Notes under the pieces: model-generated | The model's input: the letters and a program-made list of their open reading frames with translations, nothing else | What the model was told of the DNA's origin: nothing | Databases searched by the model: none | Shown here: positions 22,080 through 31,974 of the stretch, in pieces | Layout: the number at the start of each line of letters is the position of its first letter | How positions within the stretch are numbered: the first letter of the stretch is position 1 | Assembly (NCBI RefSeq): GCF_019049625.1 | Contig: NZ_JAFMOY010000119.1 | Coordinates: 1-64,000 of the forward strand | Direction of reading: 5' to 3' | DNA: 64,000 bases | From: Rahnella ecdela | GTDB lineage: Bacteria > Pseudomonadota > Gammaproteobacteria > Enterobacterales > Enterobacteriaceae | Program-made: the position numbers and the translations under genes

Positions 22080-22991
22080 ATGCGCTATTTGCCGAAATTA
22101 CAGCAACTGAAGGTTTTCCAGCAGGTTATACGCAGTGGCAGTATTCGGGGCGCAGCGCGGGCGATGGGACAATCGCAGCCAGCCGTCAGCCGGACATTAC
22201 GGGAACTGGAACAAGCGCTCGATACTCAGCTGATTGTGCGTGGCAATCAGGGGATGACGCTGACCGAAACGGGTCGGGCGTTTTCCCGCCGCATGCAGTT
22301 TATTCTGGAAGAACTCGAGCGCGCCGCGGACGAGATACGCCAGATTGACCAGTATTCTCAGGGTTCTGTCGCCATTGGATTATCCTCGCTGCTGGCGCTG
22401 ACGGTCTTGCCGGGGCTGGCCGGAGAATTCAAGACGCAGTTTCCGCAGTCCAAACTGCTCATCAAAGAGGGGCAACTCTCCACACTATTACCTGCGCTGC
22501 GCGAGGGAAAACTGGATTTTGCCGTCGGTACCGCCGGACCGGGGTTACCGCTGGAGGATCTCGTGCGCGAACCGCTGTTCAGCGCGCCTTTCGGCGTTAT
22601 AGCCCGGCGCGGACATCCGCTGGCGGGTGCCACCACGCTTGAAGAATTACAGTACGCACGCTGGTTGTTACCTGAAACGGATATGGGGTATTACCAGCAA
22701 ATCAGGCTGTCGATGGGCGGATTTCATCAGCCGGCAGCAGAAATGCCGGTGCATACTGATTCGGTGGTGTGCGGGCTGAATATGGTATTGCAGACTGATT
22801 ATCTGACTATTGTGGCGCGGGCGATGAAAGCGCCGTTCGGACTGGAAGACAGATTATGTCTGCTTAATATCGACGCCCTGCCGCAGGCGGAATATTGTGT
22901 ACTTTATTCGCAAAAATCGCCGCTGACGTTTGCCGCGCGACGATTTTTGGATTTACTGCGCAACCAGTGCCAGTCCTACGACTGGACCTGA
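22080..22991 (+). CDS. LysR family regulator (AbgR/TdcA-like)
   Basis: This 303-residue LysR protein has a winged HTH at residues 1-60 (SGSIRGAARAMGQSQPAVSRTLRELE) and a periplasmic-binding-like effector domain to the C-terminus. SIRGA plus the EGQLSTLLPALREGKLDFAVGT segment is closest to AbgR, which controls p-aminobenzoyl-glutamate use. The start is ATG 22080 with AGGAG 5 nt upstream; a GTG nine codons earlier is less likely. It is divergent from the MFS-amidohydrolase operon and presumably controls it. Confidence 0.9.
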   Translation: MRYLPKLQQLKVFQQVIRSGSIRGAARAMGQSQPAVSRTLRELEQALDTQLIVRGNQGMTLTETGRAFSRRMQFILEELERAADEIRQIDQYSQGSVAIGLSSLLALTVLPGLAGEFKTQFPQSKLLIKEGQLSTLLPALREGKLDFAVGTAGPGLPLEDLVREPLFSAPFGVIARRGHPLAGATTLEELQYARWLLPETDMGYYQQIRLSMGGFHQPAAEMPVHTDSVVCGLNMVLQTDYLTIVARAMKAPFGLEDRLCLLNIDALPQAEYCVLYSQKSPLTFAARRFLDLLRNQCQSYDWT

Positions 22992-22992
22992 T

Positions 22993-23400
22993 TTATTCGA
23001 CGCTGATCACTTCAAAACTGTGAGTGATGGTTGCCGCTTTACCGAGCATCAGTGAAACCGAGCAATATTTTTCGGCAGACAGGCTGACCGCACGCTCCAC
23101 AATTTTATCACTCAGGTCTTTACCGGTGACGATAAAATGCAGGTTGATATGCGTGAACAGACGCGGCGCTTCTTCACGGCGCTGTGACGTCAGTTTCACT
23201 TCGCAGTCACGGACATCGTTGCGGCCTTTTTGTAAAATTGACACCACATCAATGGCGCTGCAACCGCCAGCGGACATCAGCAACATTTCCATCGGGCTCG
23301 GCGCTTTATCGCCCGCATTGCCATCCATAGTAATCTGATGGCCTGACGCTGACTCGCCTAAAAACGTCAGCCCTTCTACCCATTTTACGCGTGCGTGCAT
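22993..23400 (-). CDS. yhfA: OsmC family protein YhfA
   Basis: This 135-residue OsmC/Ohr-fold protein has the two redox cysteines in MSAGGCSAIDVV and SAEKYCSVSLML. Members reduce organic hydroperoxides, but the substrate of YhfA is not established. The ATG at 23400 has GGGAG upstream. It converges with the LysR gene with only one base between stops and diverges from crp, as in E. coli. Confidence 0.93.
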   Translation of the reverse strand: MHARVKWVEGLTFLGESASGHQITMDGNAGDKAPSPMEMLLMSAGGCSAIDVVSILQKGRNDVRDCEVKLTSQRREEAPRLFTHINLHFIVTGKDLSDKIVERAVSLSAEKYCSVSLMLGKAATITHSFEVISVE

Positions 23401-23763
23401 GTCATATTCTCCCGGTGAATAAATTCGTCAAACTTTCCCCTCAGACTACCCTTTCACCTAAAATCTGGCAACGTAACCCGATCGCCATCATGCTGAAGCG
23501 AGACAACAGAAGACAGCATTGCAAACCTGTGCTACAAACAAAGCCGAAACATACTTTCCAGTGAATTGCGGTGACGGTTTTCGCGGTTTAAGAACAGAAC
23601 CCATGGTGATAACGGCAATAATCAGGCTGTTTCACTCCGACACCCGCTTGCAGCATTTCTGGGGAGTTATATGCTGAAAGGGCGCTTTTGAATTTGAAGT
23701 GCCGTACAGGGAACTCTGAGCCCTGTGATTTTGGGCAGCGATAACAACAGAGGATAATAGCAA
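23401..23763. other. yhfA-crp divergent control region
   Basis: This 363-nt gap holds the crp and yhfA promoters and the crp leader. The leader end (GCGATAACAACAGAGGATAA) is almost the same as in E. coli. A single TGTGA half-site lies near 23726, but no matching TCACA follows at the proper distance. I cannot place the crp autoregulatory sites with confidence. Confidence 0.5.
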
Positions 23764-24396
23764 ATGGTTCTCGGCAAGCCACAAACAGACCCGACTCTTG
23801 AATGGTTCCTGTCTCACTGTCATATACATAAGTATCCTTCTAAAAGTACGCTGATTCACCAGGGTGAAAAAGCCGAAACGCTTTACTACATCGTGAAAGG
23901 GTCAGTTGCTGTCCTAATCAAGGATGAAGAAGGCAAAGAAATGATACTGTCCTACCTTAACCAAGGTGACTTCATCGGCGAGCTGGGACTCTTCGAAGAA
24001 GGTCAGGAACGTAGTGCGTGGGTTCGTGCAAAAACTGCCTGTGAAGTGGCTGAAATTTCGTATAAAAAATTCCGCCAGCTGATTCAGGTTAACCCGGATA
24101 TTCTGATGCGTCTTTCCGCGCAGATGGCAAACCGTCTGCAAGTGACGTCAGAGAAAGTCGGCAACCTTGCCTTCCTCGACGTAACAGGTCGTATCGCTCA
24201 AACCCTGCTTAATCTGGCTAAACAGCCTGATGCGATGACCCATCCGGACGGGATGCAAATTAAGATCACTCGTCAGGAAATCGGCCAAATCGTCGGTTGT
24301 TCACGTGAAACAGTCGGACGAATTCTCAAAATGCTGGAAGATCAGAGTCTGATCTCCGCACACGGTAAAACGATTGTCGTTTACGGCACACGTTAA
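23764..24396 (+). CDS. crp: cAMP receptor protein
   Basis: CRP is the global cAMP-dependent regulator of catabolic genes. The 210-residue product is almost identical to E. coli CRP. The cyclic-nucleotide domain has [15 protein letters not shown] and the phosphate cassette [20 protein letters not shown], the dimer helix follows, and the C-terminal HTH carries [19 protein letters not shown]. From memory of E. coli the differences include MANRLQ for MARRLQ and DQSLIS for DQNLIS, outside the recognition helix. A strong terminator follows. Confidence 0.99.
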   Translation: MVLGKPQTDPTLEWFLSHCHIHKYPSKSTLIHQGEKAETLYYIVKGSVAVLIKDEEGKEMILSYLNQGDFIGELGLFEEGQERSAWVRAKTACEVAEISYKKFRQLIQVNPDILMRLSAQMANRLQVTSEKVGNLAFLDVTGRIAQTLLNLAKQPDAMTHPDGMQIKITRQEIGQIVGCSRETVGRILKMLEDQSLISAHGKTIVVYGTR

Positions 24397-24409
24397 TCCA
24401 TTAAAAATC

Positions 24410-24439
24410 GGCGCGACTGAACACTGTCGCGCCTTTTTT
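24410..24439 (+). terminator. crp terminator
   Basis: GGCGCGAC (24410-24417) and GTCGCGCC (24426-24433) form a perfect 8-bp GC-rich stem with an 8-nt loop followed by six T's. It ends 18 nt before yhfK. Confidence 0.92.
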
Positions 24440-24457
24440 ATGGGCTAAGCTTTACCC

Positions 24458-26533
24458 ATGACGCTATGGCGAAGACTGTTTTACCATCCGGAAGTTAACT
24501 ACGCGCTGCGCCAGACGCTGGTGTTGTGCCTGCCTGTTGGTATCTGCTGGTTGTTCGGCAATCTGCAAATGGGTCTGTTGTTTTCTCTTTGTCCTGCCTG
24601 CTGTAACGTCGCGGGTCTGGATACTCCGCACAAACGCTTTTTCAAACGCCTGATCGTCGGCGGCTCTCTGTTTGCCGTGAGCAGCATTCTGCTGCAAGTC
24701 ATGCTGGAAAGCTGGCACATTCCCCTGCCGCTGATCATGCTTTCGCTGGCGCTATTGCTTGGCGTGACCGGCGAAATAAGCCCGCTGCATGCGCGGCTGT
24801 TGCCCGGCGCACTGGTCGCCACCATCTTCACGCTGAGTATGGTCGGCGTACGCCCGATGTGGCAGGCTCCGGTACTGTTCGCCGCAGGCACCGCCTGGTA
24901 CGGCTTGTTCAACTGGGCGTGGTTTCGTATTTCAGAAGAACAGCCGATGCGCGAAACCCTCAGCCAGCTCTATCTTCAACTCGCGGATTACTTCGAAGCC
25001 AAATACAGCCTGCTGACGCAACATACCGACCCGGAAACCGCATTACCGCCACTGCTGACGCGCCAGCAGCAGGTCATCGACCTGATCGCCCTGCTTTATC
25101 AGCAACTGCACATGCTGCCGCAGCACGGACATCATCATCACCATAAGCGACTTTTTCAGCGTTTTCAGGTCGCGCTCGATTTGCAGGAACACATCACAGT
25201 GAGCCTGCATCAGCCGGAAGAAGTGCAGAAACTGGTTGAGGAAAGCCATGCCGAAGCGGTTATCCGCCGTAATGCACAGGTGATTTCTGCGCGTTTACGT
25301 GTCATTGCCGATGACATTCTTTATCACCGTTTATCCGAGCGGTTTACGATGGCGAATGAACTGGCTGCGCTGGAGAAAATCGCCGCACGCAACCCTGATA
25401 ATCCGGTCGGCCAGTTTTGCTATTACCATTTCAGCCGCATTGCGCGACTTCTGCGTACCCAACGCCCGCTGTATCGCCGCGACCTGATGAACACTCAGCC
25501 GCGTTTACCGTTCTGGCCTGCGCTAAAAAGTTATCTCTCTTTTAAATCTTCCGCCCTGCGCAATGCTGCGCGTCTGGGGATTATTCTGGCAATTGGCAGC
25601 AGCCTGGGACTGTTCTTCAATCTGCCCAAGCCCTACTGGATTTTGCTGACCATCATGCTGGTCAGTCAGAACGGCTATAACGCCACACGCGTGCGTATCC
25701 AGCACCGTGCGCTGGGTACGCTGGCCGGATTACTGATTGCCGCCGGATTACTGAAACTGGAATTACCCGAGGGCATCACGCTGATGTGCATGCTGATCGT
25801 CACTCTGGTGTCGTATACGGTGCTGCGGAAAAACTACGGGCTGGCGATGGTCGGGATGACGGTCACGGCGGTTTACACCCTGCAACTGCTGGCGATGAAC
25901 GGCGTGCATTTTCTGGTTCCGCGTCTGGTTGATACACTGATCGGCTGCGCGCTGGCTTTCGGTGGCACCATCTGGCTGTGGCCGCAATGGCAAAGCGGGC
26001 TGCTGCGCCAGAATGCGCATCAGGCGCTGGAAACCTATCAGGATGCCATCCGATTATTGCTTGAAGAAAATCCGGACACCCCGAAGCTCGCTTACACCCG
26101 CATGCAGGTCAATCAGGCGCACAATAAGCTTTTCACTTCACTGAATCAGGCGATGCAGGAACCGGGTTTTAACTCGCATTATCTGGCGGATATGCGCCTG
26201 TGGGTGACGCACAGTCAGTTTATCGTCGAGCACATCAACGCCATGACTATTCTCGCCCGCGAGCACTACATGCTGCCGGAGAAACTGGCGACGGAATATT
26301 TGCAGACCTGTGAAATCGCGTTGCAGAGTTGCCAGCAACGGCTGCTTTATGACGGACCGGGAAATGAGAGCACGCCGATCATTGCACCGGAACTGCATCC
26401 CGATATGCCGCTGACCGAAATGGAACGCCACCTGCGGCGCGTGATTTCGCACCTCAGCGTGATGCATACCATTTCGTCACTGGCGTGGAAGCAGAGGCCG
26501 CATCATGGGATCTGGCTGACGCGGAAAGCGTGA
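24458..26533 (+). CDS. yhfK: YhfK/YccS family inner-membrane protein (FUSC-like)
   Basis: This 691-residue integral membrane protein is of the aromatic-acid exporter-like FUSC/YccS family. It has two blocks of membrane helices (about 15-150 and 370-500), each followed by a soluble helical domain; the second block carries the PKPYWILLTIMLVSQNGYNATRVR signature. A HGHHHHHK stretch lies near residue 225. The transported substrate is unknown. No good Shine-Dalgarno precedes ATG 24458. Confidence 0.92.
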   Translation: MTLWRRLFYHPEVNYALRQTLVLCLPVGICWLFGNLQMGLLFSLCPACCNVAGLDTPHKRFFKRLIVGGSLFAVSSILLQVMLESWHIPLPLIMLSLALLLGVTGEISPLHARLLPGALVATIFTLSMVGVRPMWQAPVLFAAGTAWYGLFNWAWFRISEEQPMRETLSQLYLQLADYFEAKYSLLTQHTDPETALPPLLTRQQQVIDLIALLYQQLHMLPQHGHHHHHKRLFQRFQVALDLQEHITVSLHQPEEVQKLVEESHAEAVIRRNAQVISARLRVIADDILYHRLSERFTMANELAALEKIAARNPDNPVGQFCYYHFSRIARLLRTQRPLYRRDLMNTQPRLPFWPALKSYLSFKSSALRNAARLGIILAIGSSLGLFFNLPKPYWILLTIMLVSQNGYNATRVRIQHRALGTLAGLLIAAGLLKLELPEGITLMCMLIVTLVSYTVLRKNYGLAMVGMTVTAVYTLQLLAMNGVHFLVPRLVDTLIGCALAFGGTIWLWPQWQSGLLRQNAHQALETYQDAIRLLLEENPDTPKLAYTRMQVNQAHNKLFTSLNQAMQEPGFNSHYLADMRLWVTHSQFIVEHINAMTILAREHYMLPEKLATEYLQTCEIALQSCQQRLLYDGPGNESTPIIAPELHPDMPLTEMERHLRRVISHLSVMHTISSLAWKQRPHHGIWLTRKA

Positions 26534-26561
26534 AGGGGAGCTCCTTTCAAATCCCCTTTTT
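26533..26561 (+). terminator. yhfK terminator
   Basis: AAGGGGA and TCCCCTT arms (26533-26539, 26552-26558) with a 12-nt loop are followed by T's. The left arm begins at the last base of the yhfK stop codon. Confidence 0.75.
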
Positions 26562-26602
26562 ACTGTGCGGAGGCCGCGCACTGACGGTCTTTTAAACGGA
26601 TT

Positions 26603-26664
26603 GCGAAAGTTTCGGTTTCTCAAGTACGGTGATCATTTAAAGCGCTGCGCCGAAACCGCCCGAA
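26603..26664 (+). repeat. Dispersed intergenic repeat, copy A
   Basis: This copy lies between the convergent yhfK and argD 3' ends. A 16-nt core (26605-26620) and a 15-nt core (26642-26656) recur exactly, with the same 21-nt separation, on the other strand at 62051-62102. I count 44 of 52 identical positions across the two cores and spacer. GTTTCGG in the first core can pair with CCGAAAC in the second. Confidence 0.7.
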
Positions 26665-26700
26665 GGATCTTAAATTCAACCGCAGATGGGATCGCAGGGC

Positions 26701-27930
<1,230 letters not shown>

Positions 27931-27943
27931 TTACTGATTGTGA

Positions 27944-27982
27944 TATGAAAACATAATCATAAAATATGCATAAAAAATCACA
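27944..27982 (-). promoter_or_regulatory. ArgR operator (two ARG boxes) of argD
   Basis: Two 18-bp imperfect palindromes lie side by side. The cores are TGAAAACATAATCA (27946-27959) and TGCATAAAAAATCA (27967-27980). Each matches 8 of the 10 defined positions of TGAATnnnnATTCA. Their starts are 21 bp apart, so two 18-bp boxes are separated by 3 bp, the normal ArgR arrangement. They lie 26-64 nt upstream of the argD start. Confidence 0.8.
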
Positions 27983-28052
27983 TACAGGCAAACAGAAATC
28001 GCACCTGATGGGTAAGTTATTTTTGCAGCGATGTTAACGAGGAACTAAACGG

Positions 28053-28628
28053 TTAGATTTTAAGGAAATTATCCAGAAGCTGATGACCCTGTTCACTCAG
28101 AATGCTTTCCGGATGGAACTGAACCCCGTGCAGCGGCAGGGTTTTGTGCATGATGCCCATTATTTCGTCGCGCCCGCCTTCCCGCTCGGTCCACGCGGTG
28201 ACTTCAAAACAGTCCGGCAGCGTTTCAGGGGAAACCACCAGCGAATGGTAGCGGGTGGCCGTCAGCGGATTGTTCAGCCCGAAAAATACACTCTGGCCGG
28301 TATGGCGGACCGGAGAGGTTTTACCGTGGATCGCCTGACGCGCCCGCACGATTTTCGCGCCAAATGCCTGCGCCATTGCCTGATGCCCGAGGCAGACGCC
28401 GAGGATCGGCAGATGACCGGAAAAATGAGTGATGGCTTGCAGGGAAATCCCCGCCTGATCCGGCGTGCAGGGGCCGGGAGAAATCACCAGATGTGACGGG
28501 GTAAGTTGCTCAATATCGGTCAACGTCAGCTGATCGTTACGCATCACTTTCACCTCTGCGCCCAGCTCGCAAAAGTATTGATAGAGGTTGTAGGTGAAAG
28601 AGTCGTAGTTGTCGATCAGCAGCAGCAT
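28053..28628 (-). CDS. pabA: Aminodeoxychorismate synthase glutaminase subunit
   Basis: PabA is the class-I glutamine amidotransferase that feeds ammonia to PabB to make 4-amino-4-deoxychorismate for folate. The 191-residue product starts [15 protein letters not shown]. The nucleophile is in [13 protein letters not shown] (Cys near residue 79), and the His-Glu pair is in [11 protein letters not shown] near the C-terminus. It lies downstream of fic on the same strand, as in E. coli. Confidence 0.97.
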   Translation of the reverse strand: MLLLIDNYDSFTYNLYQYFCELGAEVKVMRNDQLTLTDIEQLTPSHLVISPGPCTPDQAGISLQAITHFSGHLPILGVCLGHQAMAQAFGAKIVRARQAIHGKTSPVRHTGQSVFFGLNNPLTATRYHSLVVSPETLPDCFEVTAWTEREGGRDEIMGIMHKTLPLHGVQFHPESILSEQGHQLLDNFLKI

Positions 28629-28717
28629 AGCGTTTCCGGTAAAAGTCGAAAATTTACCGGGCGATTCTACGCATTTTTCAGCACGGACTCAGTATTTTGT
28701 GGTTCTGATCGGGCCGA

Positions 28718-29320
28718 TCAATGCTCATCATCAATTTCACTGATGACTTTGTTGAAGATGGCGACCAGATCGGTTTCATCGCCAAACACCGCCGTTTTAT
28801 TGGCGGCCAGCCAGTTTTCACGGCTGATTTTGGACCAGTCAATGTCATAACCTGCGTGGATAACCAGCTGCTCGACAAAAATCCTCAGCACCCGCCCGTT
28901 GCCTTCGCGGAACGGATGCAGCAGATTGAGGCCGGTATAGTAATGCGCCAGCCTCTCCGCGAGCTTGTCCAGTGGCAATCCGACCAGAAACTCCTCGTCC
29001 TCCAGCTCCTGCATGAGACCGTTGCCTTCATTTTCGATGTATTCGAAATGGCAGAACTGGGTATCATCTTTGTAGATGTCGATCTCCCGAAATTCCCCTG
29101 CCCAGGGATAAATATCCTGAAAGAGCGACAGGTGAATAGCGCAAAGATGTGGCAATCCCATCACGGCCGGACCGAGCGGCATCGCCGCGGCGCGCAGTGC
29201 CGTAAAAGCCAGTTCAGCCTGTAGCAGGCGATGGGCTTCGCGGATTTCGAGAGAGTTTTTCAGGACATTGATGCCGGGATAGTAATAAGGATCCGCACCG
29301 GCCACGAGTTTATCGTTCAT
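28718..29320 (-). CDS. fic: Fic domain AMP-transferase
   Basis: Fic proteins transfer AMP from ATP to hydroxyls of target proteins; the enterobacterial Fic is held inactive by YhfG. The 200-residue product has an intact active-site loop HPFREGNGR (135-143) with catalytic His135, and the flap segment FREIDIYKDDTQFC (about 77-90) that docks targets. The ATG at 29320 lies inside the end of yhfG, giving an 11-nt overlap. The start and family are clear; the natural target is not known from sequence. Confidence 0.94.
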   Translation of the reverse strand: MNDKLVAGADPYYYPGINVLKNSLEIREAHRLLQAELAFTALRAAAMPLGPAVMGLPHLCAIHLSLFQDIYPWAGEFREIDIYKDDTQFCHFEYIENEGNGLMQELEDEEFLVGLPLDKLAERLAHYYTGLNLLHPFREGNGRVLRIFVEQLVIHAGYDIDWSKISRENWLAANKTAVFGDETDLVAIFNKVISEIDDEH

Positions 29321-29480
29321 AGTGCCCCCTCAGTTCGGCCAGACGTTGTGCGATTTGCTCGTTATCCAGAGACACGACTTCCACCTCAAGGCCATCCAGC
29401 GCGCTGCTGGCCTGAAAGTTCTGCCGCTGACGTTCGCGAAAGAGTTTTTCCTGCTGTCTGAGTGTCAGTTTCTTGGCCAT
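29310..29480 (-). CDS. yhfG: YhfG family antitoxin of Fic
   Basis: This 56-residue protein is encoded on the minus strand: it starts MAKKLTLRQQEKLFRERQRQ, contains NFQASSALDGLEVEVVSL and ends AELRGHYER. It matches E. coli YhfG (DUF2559), a class-I inhibitor whose helix inserts a Ser-x3-Glu-Gly motif into the Fic active site. Here the aligned motif is Ser25-x3-Asp29-Gly30, with Asp in place of the inhibitory Glu. GGGAGGA lies upstream of ATG 29480. It overlaps fic by 11 nt, ensuring coupled synthesis. Confidence 0.92.
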   Translation of the reverse strand: MAKKLTLRQQEKLFRERQRQNFQASSALDGLEVEVVSLDNEQIAQRLAELRGHYER

Positions 29481-29586
29481 ATTTCCTCCCTGGTTACCGC
29501 CATCGGGCGCATACCTTGTGGAGTTAAGTATAGACGGAGAAAAAAGGGCACCGGAAAACGCCCCCTAAACTCGGATTAATCGAAAA

Positions 29587-31110
29587 TTACTTTTTACGGC
29601 CCCCCATAATCGAACCGAGTACGCCGCGCAGGATCTGGCGTCCTAAATCTCGCGCCATACTTTTGGCAGCCACCTGCACCACACCGTCGCGTTTGCCCCC
29701 GCGCGGACCGGTGCTGCCGAACAGAATGTCATTCAGTCCCCCCATCAGACCGCCGCCGGAAGACGTTTGTTCTGCCGGTTTTTGCGTGCCAGTCTGCTGC
29801 GGCGTAGTCACCGTGCCGAAACCTTGTGCGGTAATTTTTTCATACGCCGATTCGCGGTCAATACTGTCTTCGTAGCGGCCATACAGCGGGGACTGGTTAA
29901 TCACTTTGTTGCGTTCATCTTCGCCCAGCATGCCCATTTTGGATTCCGGCGCGATCACCATCGCCCGCTGAACCACTTCCGGACGCCCTTTTTCATCAAG
30001 GAATGACACCAGCGCTTCGCCGACGCCAAGCTCAGTAATGGCTGTTTCAGCATCGAAAGCCGGATTCGCCCGCAGAGTTTGCGCCGCCGCTTTCACGGCT
30101 TTCTGATCCCGTGGCGTAAAGGCGCGCAGCGCATGTTGTACACGGTTACCCAGTTGTCCGAGCACACTGTCGGGAATATCCAACGGGTTCTGGGTCACGA
30201 AGTAAATTCCCACGCCTTTGGAGCGGATCAGGCGCACCACCTGCTCGATTTTGGTCAGCAACGCCTGCGGCGCGTCGTTAAACAGCAAATGCGCTTCATC
30301 GAAGAAGAACACCAGTTTCGGCTGCTCCGGGTCGCCCACTTCCGGCAGATGCTCAAACAGTTCTGCCAGCAGCCACAGGAGGAAAACAGAGTAGAGCTTC
30401 GGCTGATTGATAAGCTTATCCGCCGCCAGCAGATTGATAATACCGTGACCGCTTTTATCGGTTTTCATCAGATCATTGATATCCAGCATTGGCTCGCCGA
30501 AGAACTGGTTGGCGCCCTGACCTTCCAGCGTCAGCAGTCCGCGCTGGATGGCACCGATGGAAGCAGAGGAAATATTGCCGTACTGCGTCTGAAACTGTTT
30601 CGCGTTATCGCCGGTAAACTGCACCATCGCGCGCAAATCTTTCATGTCGAGCAGCAGCAGACCATTGTCGTCGGCAATCTTAAAGACCAGCTGTAATACA
30701 CCGCTTTGCACGTCATTCAGATCCAGTAATCGCGCCAGCAGCAACGGCCCGAGGTCAGAAATCGTGGCGCGGATCGGATGGCCCTTCTCACCAAAAATAT
30801 CCCACGGGATAATGCTGCACGACTGCGGCTGCCAGCCGGTGACGCCGATACTGGCAAGCCGGGCATTCAGTTTTTCAGAAGGCACGCCGTCTGCACCGAT
30901 GCCGGACAGATCGCCCTTCACATCCGCCAGAAACACCGGAATGCCGATACGGGAAAACTGCTCGGCCATTCTTTGCAACGTAACCGTTTTGCCGGTACCG
31001 GTCGCGCCGGTAATCAGTCCGTGGCGGTTGGCCAGCGCGGGGAGGATCACCAGATCCTGTGCCGGTTTACCTTCATTCATGGCTTTTGCAATCAGACGGG
31101 CTTCACTCAT
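29587..31110 (-). CDS. yjgR: HerA-like helicase / DUF853 protein YjgR
   Basis: This 507-residue RecA-fold ATPase of the HerA/FtsK-like DUF853 family has Walker A GATGTGKT (about 34-41), [12 protein letters not shown] shortly after, and Walker [13 protein letters not shown] (about 265). The C-terminal quarter is low-complexity (Gln/Thr/Gly) and ends in GGRKK. The cellular role of YjgR is not established. In E. coli yjgR maps elsewhere, so its place between yhfG and ppiA is a rearrangement. The ATG at 31110 follows AAGGAAA. Confidence 0.93.
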   Translation of the reverse strand: MSEARLIAKAMNEGKPAQDLVILPALANRHGLITGATGTGKTVTLQRMAEQFSRIGIPVFLADVKGDLSGIGADGVPSEKLNARLASIGVTGWQPQSCSIIPWDIFGEKGHPIRATISDLGPLLLARLLDLNDVQSGVLQLVFKIADDNGLLLLDMKDLRAMVQFTGDNAKQFQTQYGNISSASIGAIQRGLLTLEGQGANQFFGEPMLDINDLMKTDKSGHGIINLLAADKLINQPKLYSVFLLWLLAELFEHLPEVGDPEQPKLVFFFDEAHLLFNDAPQALLTKIEQVVRLIRSKGVGIYFVTQNPLDIPDSVLGQLGNRVQHALRAFTPRDQKAVKAAAQTLRANPAFDAETAITELGVGEALVSFLDEKGRPEVVQRAMVIAPESKMGMLGEDERNKVINQSPLYGRYEDSIDRESAYEKITAQGFGTVTTPQQTGTQKPAEQTSSGGGLMGGLNDILFGSTGPRGGKRDGVVQVAAKSMARDLGRQILRGVLGSIMGGRKK

Positions 31111-31200
31111 TTCATTTTCCTTGAAAGTGGACGCAGGGCGTTCCTTAAAACCTATTAGTCAGCGGGATGGGCGTCAAGAAAGGGGCATAAAATGGGCAAG

Positions 31201-31226
31201 AAAAAGCCCCCGGCTGGCGGAGGCTT
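31201..31226 (-). terminator. ppiA terminator
   Basis: AAGCCTCCG and CGGGGGCTT (minus-strand reading of 31226-31218 and 31212-31204) form a 9-bp stem with one mismatch and a 5-nt loop, followed by TTT on the minus strand. It lies about 39 nt past ppiA. Confidence 0.8.
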
Positions 31227-31264
31227 CATCTTCTACTAAAGAAAGGAACTGCAAGGCTAAAAAA

Positions 31265-31831
31265 TTAAGGCAGGACTTTCGCAGACAAAATCACAATCGG
31301 CGTAGTCGGTACGTTCTGGTAAGGCCCGACGTTGTCCGTTTTCACCTGTGACATTTTGTCTACGACGTCCATCCCTTTGATGACTTTACCGAAGACGGCA
31401 TAGCCGAAATCACGCTGACCGTGATCCAGGAAGGCGTTATCCGCCACGTTGATGAAGAACTGGCTGGTTGCACTGTCTTTATCCGCCGTACGCGCCATCG
31501 CTACGGTACCGCGCAGGTTACGCAGGCCGTTGTCGGCTTCGTTCTTAATAGGTTCTTTGGTCGCTTTCTGCTGCATATCCGCAGTGAAACCGCCGCCCTG
31601 AACCATAAAGCCCGGGATCACGCGATGGAAAATGGTGTTGTTGTAATATCCGCTCTGGGCGTAATCAACGAAATTCTTCACGGAAACCGGTGCCTTAGCA
31701 CTGTCGAGTTCCAGTTCGATATTCCCTGCTGAAGTGGTCAGCATGACGTGAGTTTGTCCGGCAGCAAAAACCGGCGACATTGCAGTCAGGGAAAGCACCG
31801 CAGTTAAGGCCACCAAAGTACGTTTAAACAT
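31265..31831 (-). CDS. ppiA: Periplasmic peptidyl-prolyl cis-trans isomerase A (cyclophilin)
   Basis: PpiA is a secreted cyclophilin that speeds proline isomerisation in periplasmic proteins. The 188-residue product has a signal peptide ([23 protein letters not shown], cleavage before AGQTHV). The cyclophilin core includes [19 protein letters not shown] and the active-site [13 protein letters not shown] and YAVFGKV. I placed the start at ATG 31831 with GGAAAGGA upstream; the eight-residue upstream extension spoils the signal peptide. Confidence 0.96.
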   Translation of the reverse strand: MFKRTLVALTAVLSLTAMSPVFAAGQTHVMLTTSAGNIELELDSAKAPVSVKNFVDYAQSGYYNNTIFHRVIPGFMVQGGGFTADMQQKATKEPIKNEADNGLRNLRGTVAMARTADKDSATSQFFINVADNAFLDHGQRDFGYAVFGKVIKGMDVVDKMSQVKTDNVGPYQNVPTTPIVILSAKVLP

Positions 31832-31974
31832 GACAATTCCTTTCCAAAAATACAAATAACAGATCCCACTGATTCTAAAGAGCCTTTAACCTCAGCGCCA
31901 GACCTTTACGGTTATTTACGCTTTACGGTAACTTTTTCAGATATTTCAAATTGTTACTACCAAATTCTGAAAGG

